This document shows positions 43,760 through 53,759 of a DNA stretch of 64,000 nt, in pieces. The notes beneath the pieces were generated by a model. That model was not told where the DNA came from. It searched no databases and worked only from the letters and a program-made list of their open reading frames with translations. How positions within the stretch are numbered: position 1 is the stretch's first letter; each line of letters starts with the position of its first letter. Location: contig CAYGOV010000001.1 in NCBI GenBank assembly GCA_964351625.1, positions 186,001 to 250,000 on the forward strand, written 5' to 3'. Source of the DNA: Marinoscillum sp964351625 (GTDB lineage: Bacteria > Bacteroidota > Bacteroidia > Cytophagales > Cyclobacteriaceae). The position numbers and the translations under genes were made by a program.

Positions 43760-44269
43760 TTATATTGCTATTCGAAGTATCAGGTCCTCTTGAGGGTCAT
43801 TTCCAAGCTGGAAAATGTGAGTTCCGAATTCCTCGAACCCAAGATTCTTGTAGAAGGCAAGGGCCGCTTCATTTTCTTTCCAGACACCTAGCCATATATA
43901 TTGCAAATCCTTGGATTGCTCAATGGCATGGTTGATCATCATGCGACCAAGTCCACGTCCTTTGTGGGACTGTGCTACATATAAACGTTCGAGCTCAGCA
44001 GCATTGGGATGGTCTGGTTCTGTTTGCGCCTCACCATAGTTGATCTTGTAATACCCAATTAACCTGTTCTTTTCCTCTAGACAATAGAAGTTAGATTCTG
44101 GATGCTCAAACTCTCTTTGAAAGGTCTCCTCAGAGAATGCCTCTTCGAGGTAAGAATCCATGTCCGAAGGGTTGTTGAGGTGGTAATAGGTAAGAATGAA
44201 GTTTTCTTTGGCAAATGAGAGCAAGGGGTTCCTATCAGCTTCTTCAGCTTTTCTGATTTCAATATTCAT
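43760..44269 (-). CDS. GNAT family N-acetyltransferase
   Basis: 169 residues, one GNAT domain: MNIEIRKAEEADRNPLL start, strand LERLYVAQSHKGRGLGRMMI (the acetyl-CoA loop) and YIWLGVWKENEAALAFYKNLGFEEFG. The ATG at 44269 is preferred over an in-frame TTG at 44284. It transfers an acyl group from acetyl-CoA to an unknown amine. It lies 11 bp downstream of the DinB-like gene on the minus strand, probably one transcript. Confidence 0.87.
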   Translation of the reverse strand: MNIEIRKAEEADRNPLLSFAKENFILTYYHLNNPSDMDSYLEEAFSEETFQREFEHPESNFYCLEEKNRLIGYYKINYGEAQTEPDHPNAAELERLYVAQSHKGRGLGRMMINHAIEQSKDLQYIWLGVWKENEAALAFYKNLGFEEFGTHIFQLGNDPQEDLILRIAI

Positions 44270-44280
44270 TATTGGTGTTT

Positions 44281-44832
44281 TCAAACCGAATCTGTAAAGT
44301 GACGATCTTCTTTATCCTTGGAGAATTTTTCAGCATTGTAATTTGAAGACTGACCTTTTTGAATGGAAAGTGATTCCCAATCATCTCCTTTTAGGAGCTT
44401 TCCTAAGTAGATAATCTGTCCAACATGGAGCGGGTAATGTGCCATCTGTCTTTGAATAGCATCCATCACAGACTGGCCTTCATTGCGGATATAGATGGTT
44501 TTTACCAAATCTTCCGTTTTAAGTACTTCCAGCGCACCTAGAAAGCAATTCCAACCTTCGTTCCACCTACTCAGCATTTCCTCTTTGGATACAATATCCG
44601 ATTCAAATTCGCCTTCTCTGTCACGCCAAGGTTTTTCTCCATCTTCTGTTAGGAAATTGGTCCATCTCGAGAGCATATTACCCCAAAGATGCTTGACTAT
44701 AACAGCTATACTATTTGACGATGGCCCTGGACTCCAGAAGAGTGCATCTTCTTCCAATTGTGTGAATGTTTTTTCGCCCAGAGCTCTATAGTATTTGGCT
44801 AGTTTAATAGTGTTTTTGAGATAGTCTTCCAT
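44281..44832 (-). CDS. DUF1572/DinB-superfamily protein
   Basis: 183-residue helical protein of the DinB-like (DUF1572) superfamily. It keeps the metal-binding type helices: SNSIAVIVKHLWGNMLSRW and RQMAHYPLHVGQIIYLGK, where His57 and the later His residues are positioned as in the family. These proteins are often thiol transferases or unknown metal-dependent enzymes. Cytoplasmic, no signal. The GNAT gene follows by 11 bp. Confidence 0.82.
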   Translation of the reverse strand: MEDYLKNTIKLAKYYRALGEKTFTQLEEDALFWSPGPSSNSIAVIVKHLWGNMLSRWTNFLTEDGEKPWRDREGEFESDIVSKEEMLSRWNEGWNCFLGALEVLKTEDLVKTIYIRNEGQSVMDAIQRQMAHYPLHVGQIIYLGKLLKGDDWESLSIQKGQSSNYNAEKFSKDKEDRHFTDSV

Positions 44833-44892
44833 TTGGAAAAGTTAACAAAGGACTACTTAATAGATCGCTTTTGCGAGCTGATTTTTGCGTGG

Positions 44893-46476
44893 CTATACTC
44901 TTTTCGCAACTTTCTTCATCTCAGACATCTGGTCTTCATGTTCCTTATCAAAACCAATAGTTTCTAATTGGATATTGCGATAAGCTGCATTTTCCTTGAA
45001 ATCATCAATGATTTCTAAGATGTCTGGATGAATAAAATGCGACCTAGATGCATCCATTACTACTTTGGAATTGTCTGGGATATGAGCAACAGTTTCAATC
45101 ATACTTGCTTTGCTTAGGAAAGTCAGATTCTCAGACAGTTCGAAGTACATGGTACGCTCACCATTTTCCTCAATGGACTTTACATCATATGGTTTTTTGA
45201 AGTTGTTGTACAAGACATGGAAGATTCCAACTGCTAGTCCTAGTAGAATCCCGATGAGTAAATCTGTAAATATGATTCCGAATAGGGTTACAAGAAATGG
45301 AATGAATTCACCCTTTCCAGAAGCGAACATTTTTTTGAATACGGCTGGTTTTGCCAGCTTAAACCCAACCATTATGAGTATAGCCGCTAAAGCCGAAAGT
45401 GGGATCATATTGAGCACATTTGGGATCAGTATGACGGAAGCCAGAATGAGTACACCATGCATGATGGCGGATATTTTGGTTTTTCCTCCTGACTGGATGT
45501 TTGCGGAGCTTCGCACTACGACTTGGGTCACAGGCAGGCCACCAATAAGGCCTGAAACAGCATTTCCTAAACCTTGTGCAATCAATTCTCGATTGGTAGG
45601 AGTGATCCTCTTCATAGGGTCAAGTTTGTCAGAAGCCTCTACACAAAGTAAGGTCTCTAGTGAGCCCACAATCGCTATAGTCGCGCCGATGATTAAGACA
45701 TCTTTCCTGAAGATTGCCGAGAAATCAACAAGTGTGAATTGACCGAAAAATTCTCCAATGTTGCTAGCCGAAGGTAAGCTCACCATATGCGTCTCATCTA
45801 CGTGAAACAAGCTGCCAGTGAAAGCTATATTGAGTAAAATGCCAGCCATTACAGCTACTAAAGGTCCTTGCACCACTTTGGTAAAACTCAAGTTTTTCAT
45901 GAATTTCTGTTCCCAAAGAATGAGCACAGTCATCGAAACAAGGAAAATAGCAATCGCACCTTCACTTACATAATCAAACATCGTTACCAATTCTGAAAAA
46001 GTGTTTTCACCATCCTCTTGAAAGAATTCAAGGTCACCTTCAGGGTCAGCATCATAGCCAAAAGCATGTGGAATTTGCTTAAGGATAATAATAATACCAA
46101 TTGCAGACAGCATCCCTTTGATTACCGAGGATGGAAAGTAATAGCCAATAATACCTGCTTTGGAAATACCTAAAATGATTTGAATAAAACCACTGACAAC
46201 CACTGCAGCAAGGAAAACAGGGTAAGTTTCTAAATCTTGAATGGCACCCAATACAATGACAGTAAGTCCTGCTGCCGGACCGCTTACACCAACAGATGAT
46301 CCACTAACCATACCTACGATTATTCCGCCTACGATCCCAGCTATAATCCCAGAAAATAGTGGTGCGCCGGAAGCTAGAGCAATGCCTAAACAAAGAGGTA
46401 ACGCGACAAGAAAGACGACTAAACTGGCAGAGAGGTCAGTTTTGAAATTAGAAAAAAGACCATTTTGATTGTCCAT
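44893..46476 (-). CDS. SulP family inorganic anion transporter
   Basis: 527 residues: N-terminal transporter domain with about 10-12 membrane spans (LSASLVVFLVALPLCLGIAL, the SulP motif SGSSVGVSGPAAGLTVIV, YYFPSSVIKGMLSAIGIIII) and a C-terminal STAS domain from about 430 (MYFELSENLTFLSKASMIE, VVMDASRSHFIHPDILEII). SulP proteins carry sulfate, bicarbonate or other anions; the genome context gives no clear substrate. A small acidic protein gene lies 49 bp upstream on the same strand. No carbonic anhydrase is linked, which would have pointed to bicarbonate. Confidence 0.93.
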   Translation of the reverse strand: MDNQNGLFSNFKTDLSASLVVFLVALPLCLGIALASGAPLFSGIIAGIVGGIIVGMVSGSSVGVSGPAAGLTVIVLGAIQDLETYPVFLAAVVVSGFIQIILGISKAGIIGYYFPSSVIKGMLSAIGIIIILKQIPHAFGYDADPEGDLEFFQEDGENTFSELVTMFDYVSEGAIAIFLVSMTVLILWEQKFMKNLSFTKVVQGPLVAVMAGILLNIAFTGSLFHVDETHMVSLPSASNIGEFFGQFTLVDFSAIFRKDVLIIGATIAIVGSLETLLCVEASDKLDPMKRITPTNRELIAQGLGNAVSGLIGGLPVTQVVVRSSANIQSGGKTKISAIMHGVLILASVILIPNVLNMIPLSALAAILIMVGFKLAKPAVFKKMFASGKGEFIPFLVTLFGIIFTDLLIGILLGLAVGIFHVLYNNFKKPYDVKSIEENGERTMYFELSENLTFLSKASMIETVAHIPDNSKVVMDASRSHFIHPDILEIIDDFKENAAYRNIQLETIGFDKEHEDQMSEMKKVAKRV

Positions 46477-46525
46477 GGGAATAGATAATTGACGTTGCTA
46501 AGTAAGGAATTTGATCAGGGGAGAG

Positions 46526-46807
46526 TCAAACGAACTTAGGCGGAGGAGTCAAATTATCTAAAACAGGAGAGCACCAAAAAAACACGAGTTCACCGAAATG
46601 ATCTGTGGGTTTGGTTTGCATTGGGGGCACTACCAAATCAAAAAGGCAATTGTATTCTTTTAGTTTATGCTCTTCGTTTTCCTCTTCATTGTCAGAGTCT
46701 GATTCGAGTACAATCGTATCTTCGGCATGTAGAAATGCAGTTATTTCAGCCACTACTGAAAACACCAGTGTGAAAGTTAATAACCGAATGAAGAGAACGT
46801 TTCGCAT
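46526..46807 (-). CDS. Small acidic exported protein
   Basis: 93 residues: hydrophobic N-terminus (RNVLFIRLLTFTLVFSVVAE) as signal or anchor, then a highly acidic run (ESDSDNEEENEEHK) and a C-terminal LVFFWCSPVLDNLTPPP. It is immediately upstream of the SulP gene on the same strand (49 bp). Small, acidic, signal-bearing proteins with a PPP ending are frequent upstream of transporter genes in Bacteroidota, but I cannot name a family. Probably real, given the signal peptide and the operon-like position. Confidence 0.5.
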   Translation of the reverse strand: MRNVLFIRLLTFTLVFSVVAEITAFLHAEDTIVLESDSDNEEENEEHKLKEYNCLFDLVVPPMQTKPTDHFGELVFFWCSPVLDNLTPPPKFV

Positions 46808-46948
46808 AGGAGGCTTAAAGCCTGATTTTCTTGATTAACCATTTAATAACCTCAAAAATAAACAATTCACGGTGATAAGCTTCGATTTCAGGTTGAGCTT
46901 GGGTGCAAATGAACCAATCTGGATTTTGAATTTCTCACACGAAAATCT

Positions 46949-47446
46949 TTAACCTAATTCCCCCAACAAATTTTCCATGTCTATCTGCCTTGTATACATA
47001 TGTAGTGAACCATCTGGGTTCATTGGCCAATCTTCCTTTGGACGATCCCAGTAAATCTCTACACCATTTCCATCGGGATCATCTAGATAGATCGCTTCAG
47101 ACACCCCGTGATCTGCTGCACCCGTCAATGGGTAACCTTTTTCCAACAACCGATTGACAGCGAATGCTAAATCCTTGCGAGTCGGGAACACAATCGCCGT
47201 GTGAAACAATCCTGGCTGATTTCTAGGGGCAGGCGGCATACCTTTGCTCTGCCAAGTATTGAGTCCGATGTGGTGGTGATAGCCTCCTGCGCTAATAAAA
47301 GCCGCATCACTTCCCATCTTAGCCATCACTTCAAATCCGAGCATGCCACAGTAGAAATCCAAGGCACGCTGTAAGTCCGCGACTTTCAGGTGAACATGAC
47401 CTATCCGTGTACCAGAAGGCACGACATACTTTTCTTCCGCGCTCAT
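46949..47446 (-). CDS. VOC family (glyoxalase/dioxygenase-like) protein
   Basis: 165 residues, one vicinal-oxygen-chelate fold with two beta-alpha-beta-beta-beta modules: IGHVHLKVADLQRALDFYCG (metal His19 in GHVHL) and later GLFHTAIVFPTRKDLAFAVN with DDPDGNGVEIYWD, where the Glu is the last metal ligand. It most resembles CatE-type catechol 2,3-dioxygenase-related proteins. Starts 4 bp inside the pirin gene, so it is translationally coupled with it. Substrate unknown. Confidence 0.88.
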   Translation of the reverse strand: MSAEEKYVVPSGTRIGHVHLKVADLQRALDFYCGMLGFEVMAKMGSDAAFISAGGYHHHIGLNTWQSKGMPPAPRNQPGLFHTAIVFPTRKDLAFAVNRLLEKGYPLTGAADHGVSEAIYLDDPDGNGVEIYWDRPKEDWPMNPDGSLHMYTRQIDMENLLGELG

Positions 47447-48444
47447 TTTACTTCTTCTCTGCCGTCCGCATGAATTGCAAAACGTCCTTTTTCTCGTGGA
47501 TGAACATGGTCATTAGTTGGCCAAGGCCAACCTCCAAATTCTGTGCGGCGATAGTCTGCCATTGCTTCTTGTATCTCTTGTTGGGTATTCATTACGAAAG
47601 GCCCGTATTGTGCCACTGGCTCGCCTATTGGCTTTCCTTGAAGTATTAGAAATCGGCAGTTTTTATCTCCAGCGATCAATGTCACATCAGCTTGCGGGTG
47701 TAATTCGATGCATTGATGGCGATTGATTTTTTGACCACTCACAGTCACCTCGTCACCTTCATAGAAGTAGAGCGATCTATTGGTGCCAGCATTGGCTTTT
47801 GGTAGATTGACAGTCGCCCCAGCTTCCATGGCGATGGTCCAGATAGCTACATCATTGGCAGGATCTGCTGCCCAAGAATCAGGAGCAGGAGCAGGCGCTA
47901 TGGTGTTTTCTATTTTCCCAGCAATCACCGTGACTTGTGTCTTTTGATCGGTTGTTTTATACACAGGAATGTCTTCACCCCAAAGCATTCTAAAATGGGG
48001 AGCTACGAATTTGCTTTTCTTTGGAAGGTTGAGCCAGATCTGAAAAAGTAGCAGGTGATTTTCTTGCTCTTTGCTTAGTAAAGGGAACATTTCGCAATGG
48101 TTTACACCTTTTCCGGCAGTCATCCACTGGGTATCTCCGTTACCAAATCTACCGGCAGCTCCTAAAGAGTCTGAGTGATCAACCATACCCCGTGGCACTA
48201 CGGTCACCGTCTCAAAACCTCTGTGTGGATGTTGAGGAAAACCAGGAACTGTATCGCCATGATACATTCTCCAACCATTGGATGGATCGAAATCCTGACC
48301 CAAACTACGACCAGCAAGCGATGCTGCCGGACCCATTACATCATTCCCTTGTGGGTAATCATCTTTATGGTAAACACAAAAAAGAAAGGGGTCTTGAGTT
48401 GCCCATGGGAAACCAAGGGGTTTTAGGTTTTTAATAGCAGTCAT
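47443..48444 (-). CDS. Pirin family protein
   Basis: 333 residues, double cupin. The metal site is intact: His72 and His74 (PQHPHRGFETVT), His116 and Glu118 (TAGKGVNHCEMF), as in human and E. coli pirin. The length is slightly above the usual ~290. Bacterial pirins can act as quercetinase-type dioxygenases or redox-sensing regulators. The gene follows cysM by 44 bp and overlaps the VOC gene, so sulfur metabolism or oxidative stress seems a plausible setting; this is inference. Confidence 0.92.
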   Translation of the reverse strand: MTAIKNLKPLGFPWATQDPFLFCVYHKDDYPQGNDVMGPAASLAGRSLGQDFDPSNGWRMYHGDTVPGFPQHPHRGFETVTVVPRGMVDHSDSLGAAGRFGNGDTQWMTAGKGVNHCEMFPLLSKEQENHLLLFQIWLNLPKKSKFVAPHFRMLWGEDIPVYKTTDQKTQVTVIAGKIENTIAPAPAPDSWAADPANDVAIWTIAMEAGATVNLPKANAGTNRSLYFYEGDEVTVSGQKINRHQCIELHPQADVTLIAGDKNCRFLILQGKPIGEPVAQYGPFVMNTQQEIQEAMADYRRTEFGGWPWPTNDHVHPREKGRFAIHADGREEVK

Positions 48445-48488
48445 AGTATAGGTTTTGGAGTAAAACTCCTCAGGTTAAAACTTGTTTT

Positions 48489-49367
48489 TCACTCAAACAA
48501 TCCAGAACTAAGATATCGTTCCCCAGTATCGCAAACAATGAATACAATGAGTCCAGATTCTATGTTATCGGCGATTTTCAAGGCAGCGGTCAATGCGCCA
48601 CCGCTACTCATTCCAGACAAAATGGACTCTTCTTTTGCGAGTCGTCTTGCCATGTTGGTTGCCTCGGCTTCACTTACATCTATGACTCGATCTACTCGAC
48701 TTGGCTCGAAAATTTTCGGTAGAAACTCTGGAGACCATCTACGAATGCCCGGAATTGAGGAGCCTTCGGTGGGCTGTGTGCCTACAATATGAACATTGGG
48801 ATTCTGTTCTTTTAGATATCTGGAAACACCCATGATCGTACCTGTGGTGCCCATTGCCGACACAAAATGCGTCACTTGTCCTTCAGTGTCTCGCCAGATT
48901 TCTGGTCCTGTAGTCTTGTAATGCATGCCATAGTTGTCCGCATTCGCAAATTGATTGAGCATGACATAGCCTGCATTGGCTACCATTTCATCTGCAAGCT
49001 CTCTGGAGTATTCTATGGTTTTCTCAGCAGGAGTGAGGATAACCGTGGCTCCATAAGCGCGCATAGCCAGCACGCGCTCTCTGGTGCTATTCTCTGGCAT
49101 GAGTAGGGTCATATTTAGTCCTACAGACTGAGCAATCATTGCCAAGGCAATCCCAGTGTTGCCACTGGTAGCTTCCACCAATTTGTCGCCAGCTTTGATG
49201 TCACCACGTTTCAGCGCTTCCGTGATCATGCCATATGCAGCACGGTCTTTTACACTTCCACCCGGATTTTGACCCTCTAGTTTGCCAAATATTTTCACAT
49301 TTGGATTGGTGTGAATCTTTGTGATTTCTACTAATGGCGTGTTTCCTATGAGATCGATTAATTTCAT
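48489..49367 (-). CDS. cysM: Cysteine synthase (O-acetylserine sulfhydrylase), CysM type
   Basis: 292-residue PLP enzyme that makes cysteine from O-acetylserine and sulfide or thiosulfate. Lysine for PLP is Lys40 in NPGGSVKDRAAYG; the phosphate/substrate loop EATSGNTGIALAM follows, and the GTTGTIMGVSRYL glycine loop is present. The length and the N-terminus MKLIDLIGNTPLVEI fit CysM. Its partner gene cysE lies 148 bp upstream on the same strand, giving a complete serine-to-cysteine pathway. Confidence 0.94.
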   Translation of the reverse strand: MKLIDLIGNTPLVEITKIHTNPNVKIFGKLEGQNPGGSVKDRAAYGMITEALKRGDIKAGDKLVEATSGNTGIALAMIAQSVGLNMTLLMPENSTRERVLAMRAYGATVILTPAEKTIEYSRELADEMVANAGYVMLNQFANADNYGMHYKTTGPEIWRDTEGQVTHFVSAMGTTGTIMGVSRYLKEQNPNVHIVGTQPTEGSSIPGIRRWSPEFLPKIFEPSRVDRVIDVSEAEATNMARRLAKEESILSGMSSGGALTAALKIADNIESGLIVFIVCDTGERYLSSGLFE

Positions 49368-49515
49368 GCTGTAACTGTTTTGTTATCTCGGTCTTCGGCT
49401 GATTCGCTTAGAGTTACTTAAGCTCCTTTATGCTGATTGTTTAATACAAAGCGATTAATACCATTCTCAATCCTAAATTACTGAGGACTGATCGCCGCTT
49501 ACCGATTGCTTTAAT

Positions 49516-50343
49516 TTATTTTACTACGATCAGATCGGGCTTTCCTTCTGCACCGTCTTGCATCATGGTTTGATAATATACTCTTGATTCAGGCTGGATA
49601 CTTCTGGTCAGCCAAACATTTCCTCCAATGATAGAACCACGTCCAATTCGTGTTTTTCCACCAAGGATAGTAGCACCAGCATAGATCACCACATGGTCTT
49701 CGATGGTTGGATGTCGTTTCACTTTTGCGTCATTCTTGTCCACGCTCAAGGCACCTAGAGTCACTCCTTGATAGATCTTGACATGTCTACCTATAATAGT
49801 GGTCTCACCTATGACGATACCTGTACCATGGTCAATACAGAAATATTCACCTATGATGGCATTAGGGTGGATGTCGATTCCAGTCTTGCTGTGGGCATCT
49901 TCTGTGATAATTCGTGGTATATTCTTCACGCCAAGTAAAGCCAACTCATGGGCTAATCTATAGGATGCAATAGCGAAAAAGCCAGGGTAGGAGCGTATGA
50001 TCTCCGACTTGTCTGTGGCTGCTGGATCGCCTAGATACATTGCATCCACATCAGTTTCTAATCTTGCGTAGAGTGTTGGTAGACTGTCAAAAAAAGCATC
50101 AATGATCTCCTGCTTATTATCTCCTTCTAGTGAAATGTTCTTTTTTAGGATGCGTCCAAGTTTGTTTTGAAGCTCATTCATCTGAAGCTCTAGCTCTTCT
50201 TGAGTCTTGATAGGATGGCTGGAGAAATCAGGAAAAAGCACACCTAACAATTCATTGAAAAAGCCACAAATGGAGCTCTTCGTGGGTGTTTTGGTATACT
50301 CTTGATGCCGCTCAAAAATTTTTTGAATAAACTGATTGTCCAT
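49516..50343 (-). CDS. cysE: Serine O-acetyltransferase
   Basis: 275 residues, a CysE/EpsC-type acetyltransferase that makes O-acetylserine. The N-terminal helical part is followed by SYPGFFAIASYRLAHELALLG, then the left-handed beta-helix with hexapeptide repeats (TGIDIHPNAIIGEYFCIDHG, GIVIGETTIIGRHVKIYQGV, GGKTRIGRGSIIGGNVWLTR); the catalytic His is in IDHGTG. It is a little longer than the minimal enzyme. First of the cysE-cysM-pirin-VOC cluster. Confidence 0.93.
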   Translation of the reverse strand: MDNQFIQKIFERHQEYTKTPTKSSICGFFNELLGVLFPDFSSHPIKTQEELELQMNELQNKLGRILKKNISLEGDNKQEIIDAFFDSLPTLYARLETDVDAMYLGDPAATDKSEIIRSYPGFFAIASYRLAHELALLGVKNIPRIITEDAHSKTGIDIHPNAIIGEYFCIDHGTGIVIGETTIIGRHVKIYQGVTLGALSVDKNDAKVKRHPTIEDHVVIYAGATILGGKTRIGRGSIIGGNVWLTRSIQPESRVYYQTMMQDGAEGKPDLIVVK

Positions 50344-50443
50344 CGTTAATGATTAAATCTTGAATGTGTACGAACGGGGATGTCTGTTAAATGTTGATTA
50401 GAAAAGGTCGGGGTGGAAACCTTTAAGGAGTTTTTAGCTCTCT

Positions 50444-51361
50444 TTATTTTTTCTGATACAAGGTTAAAATTTCCTTGTCAATTTCTGGCTCTATTTTGAG
50501 CCATTCTGTGGTTTTTTCTTTGTCCCATCTATAAAGCCATGACATTCCCCATGGTCCTACATAGTAATCTTTGGATTGATAAACGGGATCTTCGAGTGCT
50601 TCGTCCATAGAAATGAATTCATAGCCTTTGCCTACAAGGCCATCATAAACTTGATCGATGTAGGTAGCATTCAAGTGGTTTGCATGGCAAAGGAAAATGT
50701 GATTGATCTGTCTACCTACCGTGACATGCGCAACACTATCCATAAAGTCAAACATTCGCAGGGTGTGACTTACATATGCTTCACCTACTGATTTCATTTG
50801 GGTGGAGTCCCCGTTTCGGTAGGCATCTAGATAAACTTTATTGAAAATATAGTCGCTACTTTCTACAGTCACCGGTGCTACCTGATAGTCTACGCTATCC
50901 AAAAAAGCTTCAAAAGCCGCTTTAGTAAGGATATCAGGTCCCGTATTTAGAAATGGGTGTCTAAAGTATTTCAATTCCATATCGAATTGACTCATCAGTG
51001 GGCGTGTAATAATTTCACCTTTAAGAACCTCTTGCTTAAAATCGTCCAAAGGTGTATTGTTAAGAGAAGGATGACTGAAAGTATGATTTCCTACTTCTAG
51101 GCCATTTTCCACCCAGCTCTTCAATATTGCGATGCGTCTGGCTTCTTCTGGCTTGAAGAGTTTTTGCTCATTAACAAAGCCTATTGCAGGCACATTATAT
51201 CTTTTACAGGAGGCGATTATTTGCTCATTTGCTGACTCTGTCAACTCAAGAGATATTTCGCCACCACCTAAAATGAGGTCATCGAAAGTGATGGCTACTT
51301 GCTTTTGAGCCAGCGACAAATGAACACAAAGTATCAAAAACAAGAAGCCTATCCATTTCAT
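50444..51361 (-). CDS. Exported polysaccharide deacetylase
   Basis: 305 residues with signal peptide (MKWIGFLFLILCVHLSLAQ). NodB-homology domain with the metal site Asp27-Asp28 (VAITFDDLILG) and His93-x3-His97 (GNHTFSHPSL), followed by YFRHPFLNTGP, the motif 3 arginine. It removes N- or O-acetyl groups from peptidoglycan or other polymers, in the periplasm. Starts 25 bp after the ABC permease gene and probably shares its transcript. Confidence 0.9.
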   Translation of the reverse strand: MKWIGFLFLILCVHLSLAQKQVAITFDDLILGGGEISLELTESANEQIIASCKRYNVPAIGFVNEQKLFKPEEARRIAILKSWVENGLEVGNHTFSHPSLNNTPLDDFKQEVLKGEIITRPLMSQFDMELKYFRHPFLNTGPDILTKAAFEAFLDSVDYQVAPVTVESSDYIFNKVYLDAYRNGDSTQMKSVGEAYVSHTLRMFDFMDSVAHVTVGRQINHIFLCHANHLNATYIDQVYDGLVGKGYEFISMDEALEDPVYQSKDYYVGPWGMSWLYRWDKEKTTEWLKIEPEIDKEILTLYQKK

Positions 51362-51386
51362 AACTTCCCTAAGTTAAGCTTTTCGC

Positions 51387-53759
51387 TTACTCATATTTCA
51401 GATTGCTTGCAGGATTGCTATTTGCCGCTTTCAATGCATGATAGCCTGTAGTAAGTATGGTGATGATGGAAATCAAGAGTAGAACAAAAAGGAATAAAAC
51501 TATACTTAGATCTATGTGATACTCGAAAGTCAAGAGCCATTCGTCCATGAAATAATATGCAAGGCCAAAAGCTGGCAAAGCACCAATTACTACGAGCACC
51601 ATGAAGTCTTTTATAAGCAGGGATACCAATTCGGCAACATTGGCGCCCAGTACTTTCCGAATGCTTATTTCTTTAGTTCGCTGCTCGGCTATGAATGACG
51701 CCAAACCTAGAAGCCCAAGACAAGCAATGAAAATCATCATTACCGAAAAACCTAGAAATAACTGCCCACGGAGTTGATCGGATTCATATTGTTCCATGAA
51801 GTCTGCATCTAGGAAGCTGTATTCGAAAGGCAGATTAGGATAAACTTCCGTCCAATTGGACTCTATACTTTGGATGGTTTGTTTAATGTCACCATTGATT
51901 TTAAGAATGACATTTGAGTTGTTCAGTTGAGGAATAAAAAGCAAAGCTTCAATAGGATCATAAAGTGATCTTTGATGAAAATCTTTGACCACTCCAACTA
52001 CTTTATGAAACACCGTGCTATCCCGATCGAATTGAAATTTTTTACCAATCGGGTCAGCCCAAGACATCCTAGTGGCCATCGCTTCATTGATAATCACAGC
52101 GGTAATTGTATCTGTAGAATATGACATGGATATGTTTCTGCCTGCTACAAATGGGACATCAAGTACCGAGAAATAGTCATAATCAATAGAATAGTGATCG
52201 ATTCCAATTTGTTCCATTTGACCTTCTTTGGTTTCGACACCCATTACATTTTTTCCGAAACCTCTTCCAGGAGAAGTGGAGGCACTTGCGGCATTTACCA
52301 CATTTGGATCTTGAAGCAGTTTGTCACGAAGTACTGGCCATTTGGCTCGGTCCTCTCTGCTATTCAAGACAAATCTGATCACCTTTTCTTTATCAAAACC
52401 TAAGTCTTCATTGCGCAAAAACTGCATTTGCTGATAAATCACTAGCGTACCAATGAGCATAAATATCGAGATGGAAAACTGAATACCTACCAAAACACTT
52501 CTCAAGTATTTGTTGCCTGATTTTCCACCTTTTCCTTTTAGTACATCTACTGGCTTGAAAGATGAAAGATAGAATGCGGGGTAGCTACCACTCAATACAC
52601 CCGTAATGATCAGCATAATAGAAATGGCTAGAAGCACCCCGGGCTGTGTTAGATTAGCAAGGTCTAATCTGGTTTGCAGTTGATTGTTTAAGAATGGAAC
52701 CAGAATCGTCAAAAGCAGTAGACTGATTAAAAGTCCTGCGAGTGTAAGGAGAACAGATTCAGAAATAAATTGGCGTACCAGAGCGCCTCGTTGTGCACCC
52801 ATCACTTTTCTAATGCCCACTTCCAGAGATCTTTTCATAGATCGGGCAGTTGATAAATTCATATAGTTGATGCTAGCAATAAGAATTAGAAAAATACCCA
52901 CAGCACCGAATATGTAGATGTATTTGATGTTGCCTAGTGGTTCTGGTTCGCCTTGAAATGTGGAGTGGAGGTGAATGTCTTGTATGTTGATCATTTCATA
53001 CTTCACCTTGATATCAAATTGGTCAAAAATAACGGCGACATATTTTTTGTTGATTTCTGCTAATCTATCATCCATAATTTTCGGATCGACACCCTCTCTG
53101 AGAAGGACATATGAATAGATATTAAAGCCACCCCAGCTTTGAGAATTATTTCGTTCGGAGGTGCTGGCTGATATTAATGCCTTCGGTCGGATATGTGAAT
53201 TCACCGGTACATCCTCAAATACCCCAGTTACTTTTACAGAAAGTCCATCTTCTTTTATGAATTCACCTAAAGGGTTTTGATCTTTAAAGATTTTATCTGC
53301 AATTGATTTGTTAAGACAAATTGTGTTCGGTTCAGCTAGCGCGGTAGCAGGGTCACCTTGTATTAGTTTGAAATCAAAAAGTTCAAAAATGGTACTATCA
53401 GCCATGTAAACATCCGTTTCAAAGAAGTTGATGTCTTCTTTAGAGAATGTTGTTCTCCCATTATCGATTATTCTGGCATATTGTTCTACCTCGGGTACCT
53501 CTTCTTTTAATGTCTTGGCGAGTGGAAATTGTGTTACCGCCCATCTAAACGAATTGTCTGGTTCCGTGAAGTCAGAAGAGATTCTATAAACCCAATCTCC
53601 CTTTGTATGCTGCTGATCAAAACTCATTTCATTGTACAAATACAAAATGATGAGTAGTGATGAGACAATTCCAATGGTAAGTCCGAGCACATTAAGGGTA
53701 GTGTAGCCCGGTTGGCGTAGCAGTTGTCTGATTGTGATCTTGAAGAAGTTGGTTAGCAT
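51387..53759 (-). CDS. MacB/FtsX-type ABC transporter permease (no linked ATPase)
   Basis: 790 residues, the large Bacteroidota-type permease with two MacB periplasmic core domains and two FtsX membrane domains. Each half has one N-terminal membrane span (TTLNVLGLTIGIVSSLLII) and a triple-span block; signature segments SMKRSLEVGIRKVMGAQRGA and EQRTKEISIRKVLGANVAELV are present. Proteins of this type partner with a separate ATPase for lipoprotein or peptide export or mechanotransmission; no ATPase gene lies beside it. First gene of a transcript with the deacetylase. Confidence 0.93.
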   Translation of the reverse strand: MLTNFFKITIRQLLRQPGYTTLNVLGLTIGIVSSLLIILYLYNEMSFDQQHTKGDWVYRISSDFTEPDNSFRWAVTQFPLAKTLKEEVPEVEQYARIIDNGRTTFSKEDINFFETDVYMADSTIFELFDFKLIQGDPATALAEPNTICLNKSIADKIFKDQNPLGEFIKEDGLSVKVTGVFEDVPVNSHIRPKALISASTSERNNSQSWGGFNIYSYVLLREGVDPKIMDDRLAEINKKYVAVIFDQFDIKVKYEMINIQDIHLHSTFQGEPEPLGNIKYIYIFGAVGIFLILIASINYMNLSTARSMKRSLEVGIRKVMGAQRGALVRQFISESVLLTLAGLLISLLLLTILVPFLNNQLQTRLDLANLTQPGVLLAISIMLIITGVLSGSYPAFYLSSFKPVDVLKGKGGKSGNKYLRSVLVGIQFSISIFMLIGTLVIYQQMQFLRNEDLGFDKEKVIRFVLNSREDRAKWPVLRDKLLQDPNVVNAASASTSPGRGFGKNVMGVETKEGQMEQIGIDHYSIDYDYFSVLDVPFVAGRNISMSYSTDTITAVIINEAMATRMSWADPIGKKFQFDRDSTVFHKVVGVVKDFHQRSLYDPIEALLFIPQLNNSNVILKINGDIKQTIQSIESNWTEVYPNLPFEYSFLDADFMEQYESDQLRGQLFLGFSVMMIFIACLGLLGLASFIAEQRTKEISIRKVLGANVAELVSLLIKDFMVLVVIGALPAFGLAYYFMDEWLLTFEYHIDLSIVLFLFVLLLISIITILTTGYHALKAANSNPASNLKYE

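Noticed and set aside
45110..45742. 210-codon plus-strand frame inside the SulP gene
   Set aside because: It is the antisense of a well-recognised transporter and has no family features.
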